Shown: positions 1-9,042 of the stretch, in pieces
Position numbering within the stretch: the first letter of the stretch is position 1
How the letters are laid out: every line of letters begins with the position of its first letter
Assembly: GCA_963739085.1 (NCBI GenBank)
Contig: CAVTZA010000004.1
Location: 1 to 64,000, forward strand
Source: DATFQE01 sp963739085
GTDB taxonomy: Bacteria; Actinomycetota; Thermoleophilia; Gaiellales; Gaiellaceae
DNA: 64,000 bases
Direction: 5' to 3'
The notes under the pieces: generated by a model
What the model was told of the DNA's origin: nothing
Databases searched by the model: none
The model's input: only the letters and a program-made list of their open reading frames with translations
Made by a program: the position numbers and the translations under genes

Positions 1-241
1 GACTGGATTCGGCCGAGCAACACAAAAGCTGCCACCAACCCCGCCGCAGTAAAGGTCCGCACTCGTGCACCCCTTTTCGCTTAAGCCAGCCGCAAATGAC
101 CCGAGCCGGACTTCTAGACATGAAGGCGTTGCGCTCAAGACCAGGATTTCATGAGGACGAAAGTCGTTCATGGGCCGAACGGCCCATCTTTCGAGATCGT
201 CAGGTCCTATGAGCTGGTGGGAACTCGCGCGCCAGGAGCGA
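1..241. other. Left edge, no gene seen
   Basis: I see no convincing gene, RNA or terminator hairpin here. Short open frames in this stretch have no recognisable domain and look like chance frames in high-GC DNA. Confidence 0.5.
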
Positions 242-451
242 CTAGGGCAGGCGTTCCTGGTGGAACCTCTCCTTGTCCTCCTCGCGCCATCGCGCCTCGA
301 AGGCTTCGGCCTCCGCGAACTCCTGCTCCGTTTCTGCTTCCGCGTCCTCAGTGGCCAGAAGCTCGCCCGCAGCCGTCTTTCGACGCATGCCCAAAAAGGC
401 GATCACGACGAGCGGTACAGCTACGACCGCGACGATGATCCAAGGGATCAT
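242..451 (-). CDS. Small single-pass membrane protein, unknown function
   Basis: An unrecognised protein of 69 codons. A hydrophobic segment at about residues 2-20 (core IIVAVVAVPLVVIAFLG) is followed by a basic stop (RRK) and a strongly acidic, Glu-rich tail that is probably helical. This suggests a single-pass membrane protein with a charged tail, but no catalytic motif is visible. I chose the ATG immediately before IPWII; an upstream start at 487 would add twelve residues, several of them basic. It stands alone, next to the TPR gene on the same strand, with no shared operon signal. It could be a chance frame, but the clean split into hydrophobic and acidic halves favours a real gene. Confidence 0.55.
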   Translation of the reverse strand: MIPWIIVAVVAVPLVVIAFLGMRRKTAAGELLATEDAEAETEQEFAEAEAFEARWREEDKERFHQERLP

Positions 452-536
452 GCGAGGAGCGTACAACCTTCCCCGCCCGCAAAGCATTTCGTAAACCGAG
501 TGCGCAAGGCCGGGGGCACTCCGACGAGCCGGCCTC

Positions 537-1486
537 TTACGTCGGCGCGCGCTGCTTCAGGCGGGCGGTCCCGGAGCTCTCGAGGATCCTCCGCCGTTTC
601 TCCTCGTTCCGGTTCGGGCTCGCCAGGCTTTCCTGGTAGAGCGAGATCGCCTCGGCGAAGTCGCCCTGCTGCTGCCGGCACAAAGCCAGGTTCAGCGCCA
701 CCCCAGGCGAGTCCGCCGTCGTGAACCTCGGATCCTCGTAGATCTGCCTCAACAGCTTCTCCGCCTCCGCGAACTGTCTCGCTGCGATCCGCTTCCGCGC
801 CAGGCGGAACGCGTCGTCCCAGTACGCCTCATCCGCAGCGTCCGCCGGGACCGCCACGCCGCTCCCGCGCGCGCCTGGCCCAGACGCGCGCTGCGCAGGC
901 CCTCCAGGAGCTCCTTGCGGTTCTCCTCGGTCCAGATCGGGCTAGCCATGCTCTCCTGGTACAGCGAGATCGCCTCGGCGAAGTCGCCCTGCTGCTGCCG
1001 GCACAAAGCCAGGTTCAGGACCACGCCGGGCGAGTCCGCGGTCGTGAACTTCGGATCCTCGTAGACCCGGCGCAACAGCTTCTCCGCCTCCGCGAACCGC
1101 CCCGCCACGATCCGCTTCCGCGCCAGCCGGAAGACGTCATCCCAGTACGCAACATCCGCGGGCTCCGCCTTCGGGGCGACGGCGCCGCTCGTGCGCCCGG
1201 GCTGCCCAGACGCGCCCTGCGCAGGCCCTCCAGGAGCTCCTTGCGGTTCTCCTCGGTCCAGATCGGGCTGGCCATGCTCTCCTGGTACAGCGACATCGCC
1301 TCGGCGAAGTCGCCCTGCTGCTGCCGGCACAAAGCCAGGTTGAGCACCACCCCCGGCGAATCCGCGGTCGTGAACTTCGGATCCTCGTAGACCCGGCGCA
1401 ACAGCTTCTCCGCCTCCGCGAACCGCCTCGCCACGATCCGCTTCCGCGCCAGCCGGAAAACGTCATCCCAGTACGCCACATCGGCT
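537..1486 (-). repeat. Three tandem copies of a ~325 bp coding repeat
   Basis: Three head-to-tail units are very similar at DNA level. The conserved landmark cgtcatccca (cgtcgtccca in the third) occurs at 1461, 1135 and 812, giving periods of 326 and 323 bases. Long stretches between units 1 and 2 are identical, which points to recent duplication. The period is not a multiple of three, so the copies cannot be read as one protein from this sequence as given. Not a CRISPR array: the units are long, coding and have no spacers. Confidence 0.85.
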
Positions 1487-1674
1487 GCGTCGGCCTTTGC
1501 CGGCGAGGGGGCGGCCCGGCGCAGCAGGGACGCGAGCGCCCGGTTTCCGATGCTGTGCTGAAGGTCCGCGAGGACGTGTGGCGAAGGGCCTGGTGCCGAG
1601 ACCTCGGGCCGCGGCTTTCGTGCCGATCTCGCCGCTTCTGGCGGTCGACGTACTTGAATGCGGCGTGGCGTCAC
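537..1674 (-). pseudogene. TPR-repeat protein with LQxxxGNxxxxxLL motif, broken by two frameshifts
   Basis: A reading path of about 379 codons carrying three near-identical units of roughly 108 residues, each with a TPR-like core (AYWDDVFRLARKR, then FAEAEKLLRRVYEDP, then VLNLALCRQQQGDFAEA). The units lie in three different frames: their starts are 326 and 323 bases apart, one base short of 327 and 324, so each junction (near 1205 and 858) appears to lack one base. Before unit 1 is LQHSIGNRALASLL, which resembles the LQRxxGN motif near the N-terminus of many proteins linked to extracellular contractile injection systems. I favour the GTG at 1674; the frame stays open to an ATG at 1878. Function is unknown. 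The shifts could be decay or sequence error. Confidence 0.55.
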
Positions 1675-1892
1675 ACCGTCATCCTCGCCGAGAACGTAGC
1701 TCGACGACAACTCGACCAGGATTCGCAGGTCAAGAGGGTCCGCGGTCGGACGGAAACCGTTCGGCCGGTTGCTCCGTACCGTCGTCGGAATGGCGTTTGC
1801 AGGCGAGAGGTCGCCGGTCGATCCCGGCACGCTCCATCGGAGCGTTCCTCCGTCCGTTTCTTCGTTATGTGCGGCCAATTCGAGGGGGGACT

Positions 1893-2910
1893 ATGTCGAG
1901 ACGACTTGCACGCGCGATGGCCACGGTGGTGGCGGGCGGCCTGGCGCTGTCACTGGGAAGCGCGGCTCTCGCCGCCCCGGTCGGCGCGCTGAAGCAGTTC
2001 AAGGTGCCGACGGCCAACAGCCAGCCGCGGGCCATCACCAACGGTTCCGACGGCAACCGCTGGTTCACCGAGGGCACCGAGTTCACCGCCGCGCCCGCCA
2101 AGATCGCTCGCATCACACCGGCCGGCGACATCACCGAGTTCGCCCCCGACGTGGCCGACGGGTGCAACTTCTGCATCATCACCGACATCGCCCAGGGCCC
2201 AGGCGGCATTCTCTACATCACCTCCAATGACCCAACCCTGATGCGCTTCAACGTGGCGACCCAGAGCTTCGAGACACCGGTGCAGATGCCCAACACCAGT
2301 GCGCTGGGTGGCAACCTGGCCGTCAGCGCCACTGACGTGTGGATCACCGACTTCAACAACGACGTGGTGTGGCGCTACCAGCTCTCGAACGGGCAGTTCA
2401 CGTCGTTCCCGGTCTCCGACCCGGCCGACGTCGCCGTGGACGTGGCCGGCAACGCCTGGTTCACCCAGCCCGGTGATGTCAACGCACCCGGCACCAGCAA
2501 CATCGGCCGCATCGACGCGGCCACCGGGGCCGTCACGACGACCCCGACCACCGACGGTTCCACCACGGTGGCCCCGCGCGAGCATCACCGTCGCCGCCGA
2601 TGGGCAGGTCTGGTTCACCGCCCGGTTCACGCCCCAGGCTGTCGGGCGCCTCAACCCGTCCAACAACTCGGTGACGCTGTTCCCCGTGACCAACACCGGG
2701 CCCTCGGGCATCGCCGCCTCACCGGACGGCAGCGTGTGGTTCACCCAGGAGACCAAAGGCAACGCCGCCAGGATCACCAACGCCGGCGTCATCACCGAGG
2801 GCAAGACGGTCAAGGGCAGCGGCCCATTCGGGATCACCGTCGCCCCCAACGGCGACCCCTGGTACACCATGATGGCCGCGAACAAGATCGCCACACTGCA
2901 GCTGCGATAG
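1893..2910 (+). pseudogene. Secreted Vgb-like (virginiamycin B lyase type) beta-propeller protein, one-base frameshift
   Basis: The product begins with a typical signal peptide (basic SRRLARA, a hydrophobic stretch, then LAAP). It continues as a series of blades with the recurring W-F-T-E/W-F-T-Q motif and GxIxxxD-type strands, as in the streptogramin lyase (Vgb) and NHL family. The start is ATG at 1893 with a strong ribosome site (GAGGGGGGA). At about 2573-2578 the frame breaks: the N-terminal part ends at GSTTVAP and the propeller resumes one frame over at ASITVAADGQVWFTA, running to a stop at 2908-2910. One extra base in a GC run would explain it. Many family members are secreted proteins of unknown role, so I do not infer antibiotic resistance. 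Confidence 0.7.
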
Positions 2911-2947
2911 AGAACCGCTCCGAGTCGCTGTCCGGACTTGGCGAATG

Positions 2948-2980
2948 ACGAAAGCCCCGCTAGCGCGGGGCTTTCGTTTC
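2948..2980 (+). terminator. Rho-independent terminator after the Vgb-like gene
   Basis: A perfect inverted repeat, acgaaagccccgc and gcggggctttcgt around the loop TAGC, gives a 13-bp stem whose outer part is A/T rich. It lies about 38 bases after the stop at 2910. The hairpin is symmetric and no gene faces it from the right, so it most likely terminates the plus-strand transcript. Confidence 0.8.
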
Positions 2981-3142
2981 GGGGTCACGCGGGAAGGTCA
3001 GCTTCCTGCCGAACCAGCCGGGCACCGACCCGGACTTCGTGTAATGAGGTCAGTAGGCCGGCTTTGAGCTGAGGAGACGGCGAGCTAAGGTCGAAATAAG
3101 AGGATCCATGCCGTCGGATCGCATCGTTGCTGAGGGGGCCCA

Positions 3143-3625
3143 GTGAGCGGGCCGGCGAGCGAAGACGCCCTCGTCGCCGACCTCGCGCGAGCGACCGTGG
3201 AGCGCGCCGCGCCGGCGGAGCTGCCGTTGTTCGGCCCCACGAGCGAGGCCTTCTTCGAGGACCCGGCCGCGCTCGAGCGGGACGGCGGCGGCGACAAGAT
3301 GCTCGGCTTCGGCGTCGATGCGGCGCTCGTCCTGATCACTCCGGCCGCGCTCTCCGTCGCCAAGGACGTCGTCGGCTTCGTGGCCGCCCAGGTCCGGGCC
3401 CGGCTCCGCGACGAGGGCGAAGGCGCCGTGCAGAGCACGCTCGACCGGATCTTCGGGCGGCGCAAGCCCGAGACCGCGGACGAGCCGAAGCCGCCCGAGC
3501 TCTCCGACGAGCAGCTCGAGCACGTCCGCAAGCTGGCGCTCGAGAAGGCGAAGCAGCTGAAGCTGCCGCCCGACAAGGCCGAGCTGCTCGCCGACTCGCT
3601 GGTCGGGAGCCTGGCGACAGAATGA
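3143..3625 (+). CDS. Hypothetical protein with one hydrophobic segment
   Basis: I do not recognise this 160-residue protein. The N-terminal third is mixed and acidic. A hydrophobic stretch at about residues 54-78 (LGFGVDAALVLITPAALSVA) could be a membrane or amphipathic segment, and the C-terminal half is charged and probably helical. GTG at 3143 is preceded by GAGGGGG. Its TGA overlaps the ATG of the next gene (ATGA), so the two are probably translated as a pair, which hints at a role alongside the membrane peptidase. No catalytic motif is visible. Confidence 0.65.
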   Translation: MSGPASEDALVADLARATVERAAPAELPLFGPTSEAFFEDPAALERDGGGDKMLGFGVDAALVLITPAALSVAKDVVGFVAAQVRARLRDEGEGAVQSTLDRIFGRRKPETADEPKPPELSDEQLEHVRKLALEKAKQLKLPPDKAELLADSLVGSLATE

Positions 3626-5901
3626 CCGAGGCGACAGCGGCGGAAGTCGGGCGCCGCCCGCGGCTGAATCCGTTCGCCTTCCCGTCGGACACGACGTTCC
3701 GCTTCCTGCTCCTGATCATCGCCGTGCTCGGCACGACGCTCTACATCTGGGACTGGATCTACTTCGCCGTCGGGGACAACGGTGCGCGCTATCGGGACCG
3801 CGCCCTCGCGTGTCAGGAGCAATCACCTCCGTCCGTGACCGGCCTCGACGACTTCACACGAGGCTCGCAGTCCTTCCGGGCCTGCGTCCAGGCGCTCGAC
3901 CGGCCTTCGGCGTGGTGGATGCTCGCCGGCGCGATCGCGGTCCTGAGCGTCGCGTTCGTGCTCACGCTCCTGTTCCCGTGGTGGAAGCGGCGGCGGATGA
4001 ACCTGCGCCCGCTTACCGAGACCGACGCTCCGGCCGTCGTGGCGAGGGTACGGGAGCTCGCAGCCGAGGCCGGGCTGCGCGAGCCGCCGACGCTCGTCTG
4101 GGACCCGCTCGACCCGTCGCCGACGGGGCTCGCGTTCGGGCATGCCGGTGGGTACACGGTCGCGCTCACCGGCGGTCTCGTCGTTCGCGCGACGACCGAG
4201 CCCGACGCCTTCCGTGCCGTCGTCCTGCACGAGCTCGCCCATATCCGGAACCGGGACGTCGACGTCACCTACTTCACGGTCTCGCTCTGGTACGGGTTCC
4301 TGCTGGCGGCGATCGTGCCGTTCATGCTGACACTGCTCGACGAGAGCCTCGAGACGCTCTTCAAGGTCGGCTGGCGTGTGGCCGCGCTCGCGGCCCTCGT
4401 CTACCTGACGCGAAACGCCGTCCTGCGCTCGCGGGAGGTCTACGCGGACGTGCGTGCCTCGGCCACGCCCGGCGTGGGCGCCGCGTTGAGGCGGCTGCTC
4501 GCCGCGCTTCCGCGACCCAAATCCGAGAGCCTCGGGCGCTTCACGCGGGTGCATCCGGATCCTGCGGTGAGAGCTGCGGCCATCACCGACACCCGGCCGC
4601 TGTTCCGGCTCGACCTCCTGACGGCTTTCGGAGCCGGTATCTCGGCGACCATCGCGTACGAGAGCGCGGTCACCTTCGTCTCGTCGTTCGTGACGGACGT
4701 CCGGGACATGCGCATGGTTGCGGCGCTGGCCTTCGCGCCCGCGATCATCGGGGTGGTCGGGGTCGCGGTGTGGCGCGCCAGCTTCTCGACGCTTTCCGAG
4801 GGCCGCCGTCCGCCGCCCACCTGGCCGCTGGCCCTGGCGCTGACGGCGGGTTTCATGATCGGACCGGAGCTCGCGCTCGTCCGCTTCGTCGACGAGGGCA
4901 CCGACACGATGCTGCGCGAGCTCCTGGACGGGCGCGGCGTGCTCTGGGCCATGGGGCTGACGGCGGCGATCGTCCTGCTACTCGCCTGGGTGCGCTCGGG
5001 CGCGGACGCCTGGCTGCGGGCCGGCGCCGGCCGTCGCCCGCGGCTGTCGGCCGTCGCGTCCCTCCTGGCCGCGGCCGGTGTCCTCACCGTGGTTCTCGGG
5101 GTCTTCTACCTCACGCGCGACACGCGCGAGGTGATCGGCTTCTCGCGATTCACGACCGATGTTCAGCACCAGCAGATCAGCCAGGTGACCTGGGGGATGC
5201 CCGACTGGGCCTACCAGCTGGTGATGAACCCGCAGATCATCTGGACGGTGCAGCGCGGCGAGCTGTTGTTCGTGCTCCTGCTCGTCCTGCTCGTGCCGCT
5301 CGGCGCCTCCTACTTCCGCCGCCCTCCGGCACGCGATGACGAGGAGCGGTGGGCGTTCCTCGACCCGGGCGGCACGCTCTCCATCCCACCGCTCGCCCGC
5401 CACCTCCTGCGGCCGCTACTCGTCGGCGTCGCCGTGGGCGCGGCCTTCCTGATCTCGGAGCTGGTGCTCCGCGCTGGGCTCCACTACGGCATGGACGCGA
5501 GCACGCGTGCCCGCGACGAGCTGATCCTCGCGTTCTTCGCCTGGCAGGTCGCGCTGGCGATCATCGCCCAGGGAGCGGCCGGGGCAATCGCGACCGCGAT
5601 CTCCGGGCACCGGGCGCGCGTGGTCGACGGGCTCGCCGCGGCGTTCGTGACGGGCTCGATCGCGGTCGTCGGGATCATGAGCGGGCCGACCGCCGGCGGC
5701 TGCGTGAGCGCGGTCTCGCTCAATCCGGGCCCGTGCTCGTGGGACATCCCGGCGAGCTTCTTCTGGAACACGTACCGCCAGATCGTCGTCGAGGGGGCGC
5801 TCGCCGCGCTCGCGACGGGGCTGGTGACCCTGGGCGTCCTGGCGCTCGTCCACCTACGCGCGCCGGCCGAGGACCTCACGCCGGCGGGCGCTGCGGGCTA
5901 G
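3622..5901 (+). CDS. Polytopic membrane zinc peptidase, M48-like
   Basis: A 759-residue protein with a hydrophobic segment near residues 20-45, another around 100, and many more from residue 225 to the end. The zinc-peptidase motif HExxH is present as HELAH at residues 203-207, followed by a loop containing RNRDVDV, as in the M48 (HtpX/Ste24) family, which cuts membrane or membrane-proximal proteins. It is much longer than HtpX (about 290), because of a long multi-pass C-terminal region I cannot assign. ATG at 3622 overlaps the upstream stop. The 3' end overlaps the convergent hypF by 26 bases. The substrate is unknown. Confidence 0.75.
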   Translation: MTEATAAEVGRRPRLNPFAFPSDTTFRFLLLIIAVLGTTLYIWDWIYFAVGDNGARYRDRALACQEQSPPSVTGLDDFTRGSQSFRACVQALDRPSAWWMLAGAIAVLSVAFVLTLLFPWWKRRRMNLRPLTETDAPAVVARVRELAAEAGLREPPTLVWDPLDPSPTGLAFGHAGGYTVALTGGLVVRATTEPDAFRAVVLHELAHIRNRDVDVTYFTVSLWYGFLLAAIVPFMLTLLDESLETLFKVGWRVAALAALVYLTRNAVLRSREVYADVRASATPGVGAALRRLLAALPRPKSESLGRFTRVHPDPAVRAAAITDTRPLFRLDLLTAFGAGISATIAYESAVTFVSSFVTDVRDMRMVAALAFAPAIIGVVGVAVWRASFSTLSEGRRPPPTWPLALALTAGFMIGPELALVRFVDEGTDTMLRELLDGRGVLWAMGLTAAIVLLLAWVRSGADAWLRAGAGRRPRLSAVASLLAAAGVLTVVLGVFYLTRDTREVIGFSRFTTDVQHQQISQVTWGMPDWAYQLVMNPQIIWTVQRGELLFVLLLVLLVPLGASYFRRPPARDDEERWAFLDPGGTLSIPPLARHLLRPLLVGVAVGAAFLISELVLRAGLHYGMDASTRARDELILAFFAWQVALAIIAQGAAGAIATAISGHRARVVDGLAAAFVTGSIAVVGIMSGPTAGGCVSAVSLNPGPCSWDIPASFFWNTYRQIVVEGALAALATGLVTLGVLALVHLRAPAEDLTPAGAAG

Positions 5902-8020
5902 CGGACGCGACCACCGCCTGGCCATAGCTGACACCGCCGTCGTTCGGCGGCACGAGCCGGTGCGTCAGGACGCGGAAGCCGAGCTCCTCCAGCCGGCGGC
6001 TCGTCGACTCGAGCAACCGGAGGTTCTGGAACGTGCCGCCGGTCAGCACCACGGTTCGCGGCTCCGCCGCGGCGGCGCAGGCCTCCGCGGTGGCGGCCGC
6101 GACGGTCTCGTGGAACGCGGCCGCGATCTGCTGCACGGGCCGCCCGGCGTCGAGGTCGTCGTGGACGAGCGCCACGAGCTCACCGCCGTCGCCGAGCTTC
6201 CACGCGTACGGCTCGGCCTCCTCCTCGCCCGCCAGGAGCTCGAGCTCGATCGCCGCCTGGCCCTCGTAGGTGACCTCCGTGCGGACGCCGAGAAGCGCGG
6301 CGACGGCGTCGAACAGCCGGCCCATCCCGGACGAGAGCGGCGCGTTCACCTTCAGGCTCTCGCGCACCTGCGCCCAGCGTTCGAACGGCACCGGCCGCCC
6401 GGCCCGCTCGAGGTGGACTGCGGCAAGGCGCCAGGGCTCCCGGATCGCCGCTTCGCCGCCGGGTAGCGGCACGGCGTCGAGGTGGGCGAGCCGCTCGAAC
6501 GAGGCGAGGTCACAGCGGAGGAGCTCGCCGCCCCAGAGCGTCCCGTCGGTGCCGAACCCGGTGCCGTCGAAGACCGCCGCGAGCGCGGGCCCTGGCTCAC
6601 CGTGCTCGGCGAGGCAGGCGGCAGCGTGGGCGTGGTGGTGCTGGACGCCGACCAGATCGGCGTCCTGGTCGAGCGCCCACTTCGTCGCCAGGTACTCGGG
6701 GTGGAGGTCGTGCGCGATCACCTCGGGGCGCACGCCGAGCATCGCCAGGTAGAGCTCGAGGTCGGAGGCGAATGCCCGGAACGCGAGCTCCGAGTCGAGG
6801 TCACCGAGGTGCGGTGAGAGGTAGGCCTCGCCGCCGCGGACGACGCAGAAGGTGCTCTTCAGGTGCGCGCCGACGGCCACGAGCGGCCGCGGCGACGGGC
6901 TCGGGAGCGGCAGGGCGGACGGGACGAACCCGCGCGACCGCCGGACCGGGAACTGCACCCGGACGACGGAGTCCTCGCAACGTCGGTGGATGGAACGGTC
7001 GTGCGCGAGGAACTCGTCCGCGATGCCGATCAGCCGCTCCCGCGCCTCGTCGTCGTCGGTCGCGATCGGCTCGTCCGAGCGGTTTCCGCTCGTCATCACC
7101 AGCGCGCCGCCGAAATCGGCGCAGAGCAGGTGGTGAAGCGGCGTGTACGGGAGCATCACGCCGAGCCACGGGCTCCCTGGAGCGACCGAACGCGCGACCG
7201 GTGCGCCGTCCCTCCTCGCGACCAGGACGATCGGGCGCTCGCGCGCGTGCAGGCTCGCGCGCGACTGCTCGTCCAACACGACGAGCTGCTCGGGCGCCGA
7301 CGACATCAGCGCGAACGGCTTGTCCTCGCGGTGCTTGCGCGCGCGGAGCCGACCCACCGCGCCCTCGTCGTCCGCGCGACAGGCGAGGTGATACCCGCCG
7401 AGCCCCTTCACGGCGAGGATGCGCCCGTCGCGAAGCAGCTCGACCGCGCGCTCGAGCGGCAGCGAGAGCTGCGGCCCGCAGACCGGACACGCGATCGGCT
7501 CAGCGTGGAAACGGCGGTCGCCGGGATCCTCGTATTCGCGCCGGCAGTCCGCGCAGAGCGGGAAGCCCGCCATCGTCGTGTTCGGCCGGTCGTAGGGCAC
7601 CGCGGTGACGATCGTGAAGCGCGGCCCGCACTGGGTGCAGTTGACGAACGGGTAGCGGTAGCGGCGCTCCGCGGGGTCGAACAGCTCGCGCAGGCAATCG
7701 GCGCAGGTGGCGACGTCGGGCGGGATCAGCGCGGTGCCGCGAGAGGCCGTGCTCTCGGCGATCGCGAACTCGCGGTCGCCCAGGACGGGGACGACCTCCG
7801 AAACGACCGCGTCGACCCGCGCCAGGGAGGGCGCCTCGGACGCGAGCTCGGCGCCGAACGCCTCCAGCGCCGCGGGAGCTCCCTCGGCCTCGACGACCAC
7901 GCCGTGGCCGTCGTTCAGGACGAAGCCGCCGAGCGCGTGCCGGCGGGCGAGGCCGTAGACGAACGGGCGGAACCCGACGCCCTGCACGATGCCGGTGACG
8001 CGGAAACGGCGGCGCTCCAC
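5876..8020 (-). CDS. hypF: Carbamoyltransferase HypF, [NiFe] hydrogenase cyanide-ligand synthesis
   Basis: HypF converts carbamoyl phosphate and ATP into a carbamoyl group on the C-terminal cysteine of HypE, the source of the CN ligands of the NiFe centre. The 714 residues, close to the family norm, show an N-terminal acylphosphatase domain (VQGVGFRPFVY), paired CxxC zinc motifs (CADC, CTQC, CADC, CPVC), a YrdC-like domain with KGLGGYHLACRA, and a C-terminal Kae1-like domain with HHHAHAAACLAEHG. The ATG at 8020 is at the natural N-terminus. It lies 16 bases after the TetR gene on the same strand and is divergent from the rest of the hyp genes. Confidence 0.96.
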   Translation of the reverse strand: MERRRFRVTGIVQGVGFRPFVYGLARRHALGGFVLNDGHGVVVEAEGAPAALEAFGAELASEAPSLARVDAVVSEVVPVLGDREFAIAESTASRGTALIPPDVATCADCLRELFDPAERRYRYPFVNCTQCGPRFTIVTAVPYDRPNTTMAGFPLCADCRREYEDPGDRRFHAEPIACPVCGPQLSLPLERAVELLRDGRILAVKGLGGYHLACRADDEGAVGRLRARKHREDKPFALMSSAPEQLVVLDEQSRASLHARERPIVLVARRDGAPVARSVAPGSPWLGVMLPYTPLHHLLCADFGGALVMTSGNRSDEPIATDDDEARERLIGIADEFLAHDRSIHRRCEDSVVRVQFPVRRSRGFVPSALPLPSPSPRPLVAVGAHLKSTFCVVRGGEAYLSPHLGDLDSELAFRAFASDLELYLAMLGVRPEVIAHDLHPEYLATKWALDQDADLVGVQHHHAHAAACLAEHGEPGPALAAVFDGTGFGTDGTLWGGELLRCDLASFERLAHLDAVPLPGGEAAIREPWRLAAVHLERAGRPVPFERWAQVRESLKVNAPLSSGMGRLFDAVAALLGVRTEVTYEGQAAIELELLAGEEEAEPYAWKLGDGGELVALVHDDLDAGRPVQQIAAAFHETVAAATAEACAAAAEPRTVVLTGGTFQNLRLLESTSRRLEELGFRVLTHRLVPPNDGGVSYGQAVVASASPQRPPA

Positions 8021-8036
8021 GCGCCCTATTGTCCCG

Positions 8037-8630
8037 CTACGCGGGGCGGTGCTCGGCCAGTACGAGCCGTGCGACGCGCTTCGCCCGCCGGGCGGCGTCG
8101 GCGTCGCCCTCGCCGGCGGCGACGATCGAGCCCTTCATCAGGATGTGCCACTCGCGGACGAGCTCGTCGACGTCCTGCAGGCCTGCCTCCGTCGCGAACT
8201 CGGCGAGCACCGAGCGGATGTTCGCAAGGTGCACGGCGGACGCCTGGCCGACGGGGTGGCTGCGGTCGTTCAGCTCGAGCAGAACGTTGATGAACGAGCA
8301 GCCCTCGAAGTCGTCGCGGCGGAACCACTCGTCGAAGATGTCGAAGACGGCCAGCAGCCGCTCCTCGGCGGTGGAGCCGCGGCGTCGGCACTCGGCCTCG
8401 ACCCAGCCGCGCGTCCACAGCTCCTCCCGCCGTGCCAGGAAGGCGATCGCCAGATCGTCCTTCGACGCAAAGTGCCGGTAGAGCGTCGCCTTGGCGACGT
8501 CGGCGTCGCGCACGACCTCGTCGACCCCGACAGCGCGGAGACCGCGGGTCGCGAAGAGGCGGTAGGCGGTCTCGAGAATGCGCTCGCGCGCGCCCGTCGT
8601 CGGGACAGGAGCGCCCGCGGAACTCGGCAT
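8037..8630 (-). CDS. TetR family transcriptional regulator
   Basis: A 197-residue protein with an N-terminal TetR helix-turn-helix at about residues 14-60 (RERILETAYRLFATRG, then VDEVVRDADVAKATLYRHFASKDDL). The ligand-binding part is helical and includes an FxGCSFINVLLE stretch found in many TetR proteins. It sits between hypF, which it probably precedes in one transcript, and the divergent hypC-hypD-hypE-hydrogenase operon. The position suggests local control of the hydrogenase locus, but this is inference from context. The ligand is unknown. Confidence 0.9.
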   Translation of the reverse strand: MPSSAGAPVPTTGARERILETAYRLFATRGLRAVGVDEVVRDADVAKATLYRHFASKDDLAIAFLARREELWTRGWVEAECRRRGSTAEERLLAVFDIFDEWFRRDDFEGCSFINVLLELNDRSHPVGQASAVHLANIRSVLAEFATEAGLQDVDELVREWHILMKGSIVAAGEGDADAARRAKRVARLVLAEHRPA

Positions 8631-8763
8631 GGAACCACTGTAACGACCGCATCCAAATCGACTTCAGCGCCGAACTTTGTGCCGGGTTCGTTACGAAGTT
8701 GACGAGCTGGGAACCGGTGAACAGAATGGTCTGTCCTCGCCCCCGACGAAGGGTTCCACGCCT
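8631..8763. promoter_or_regulatory. Divergent control region between tetR and hypC
   Basis: A 133-base gap between divergent units. It holds an almost perfect palindrome, ttcgttacgaa at 8687-8697, and a related half site, gtaacga near 8640, next to the TetR start. These are candidate TetR operators. A GAAGGG ribosome site precedes the GTG of hypC. I could not assign -35 and -10 boxes with confidence. Confidence 0.4.
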
Positions 8764-9042
8764 GTGTGTCTCGCGATTCCCGGGCATGTAGTGGAGTTCG
8801 TCGACGACGTCAATCGCCTCGCGAAGGTGGACGTCGCCGGGGTCCAGCGAACCGTGAACGTGGGGCTCCTCGACGAGGACGGCGACTCGGCTCAGCCGGG
8901 CGACTGGGTGCTCATCCACGTCGGGTTCGCGCTCTCGAAGGTTGACGAGGAGGAGGCGCAGGCGACGCTCCGACTCCTGCAGCGGATGGGCGAGGCCTAT
9001 GAGCAGGAACTCGAGGACCTGAGGGCGAGCGTCATCGAATGA
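8764..9042 (+). CDS. hypC: Hydrogenase maturation chaperone HypC
   Basis: HypC binds HypD during assembly of the Fe(CN)2CO unit and carries it to the hydrogenase large-subunit precursor. The 92-residue product starts with the signature MCLAIPG, in which Cys2 is the essential residue, and continues with VDVAGVQRTVNVGLL and GDWVLIHVGFALSKVDEEEA, the family core. The start is GTG at 8764, preceded by GAAGGG. An ATG-like start at 8677 would bury the essential Cys and is rejected. It is the first gene of the plus-strand hydrogenase operon and overlaps the next gene by four bases. Confidence 0.95.
   Translation: MCLAIPGHVVEFVDDVNRLAKVDVAGVQRTVNVGLLDEDGDSAQPGDWVLIHVGFALSKVDEEEAQATLRLLQRMGEAYEQELEDLRASVIE

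Noticed and set aside
537..1486. CRISPR array
   Set aside because: Repeats are about 325 bases, coding and without spacers.
1893..2910. Antibiotic-resistance function (streptogramin lyase)
   Set aside because: The fold is shared by many secreted propellers of unknown role; the catalytic residues of Vgb cannot be verified here and the gene is frameshifted.
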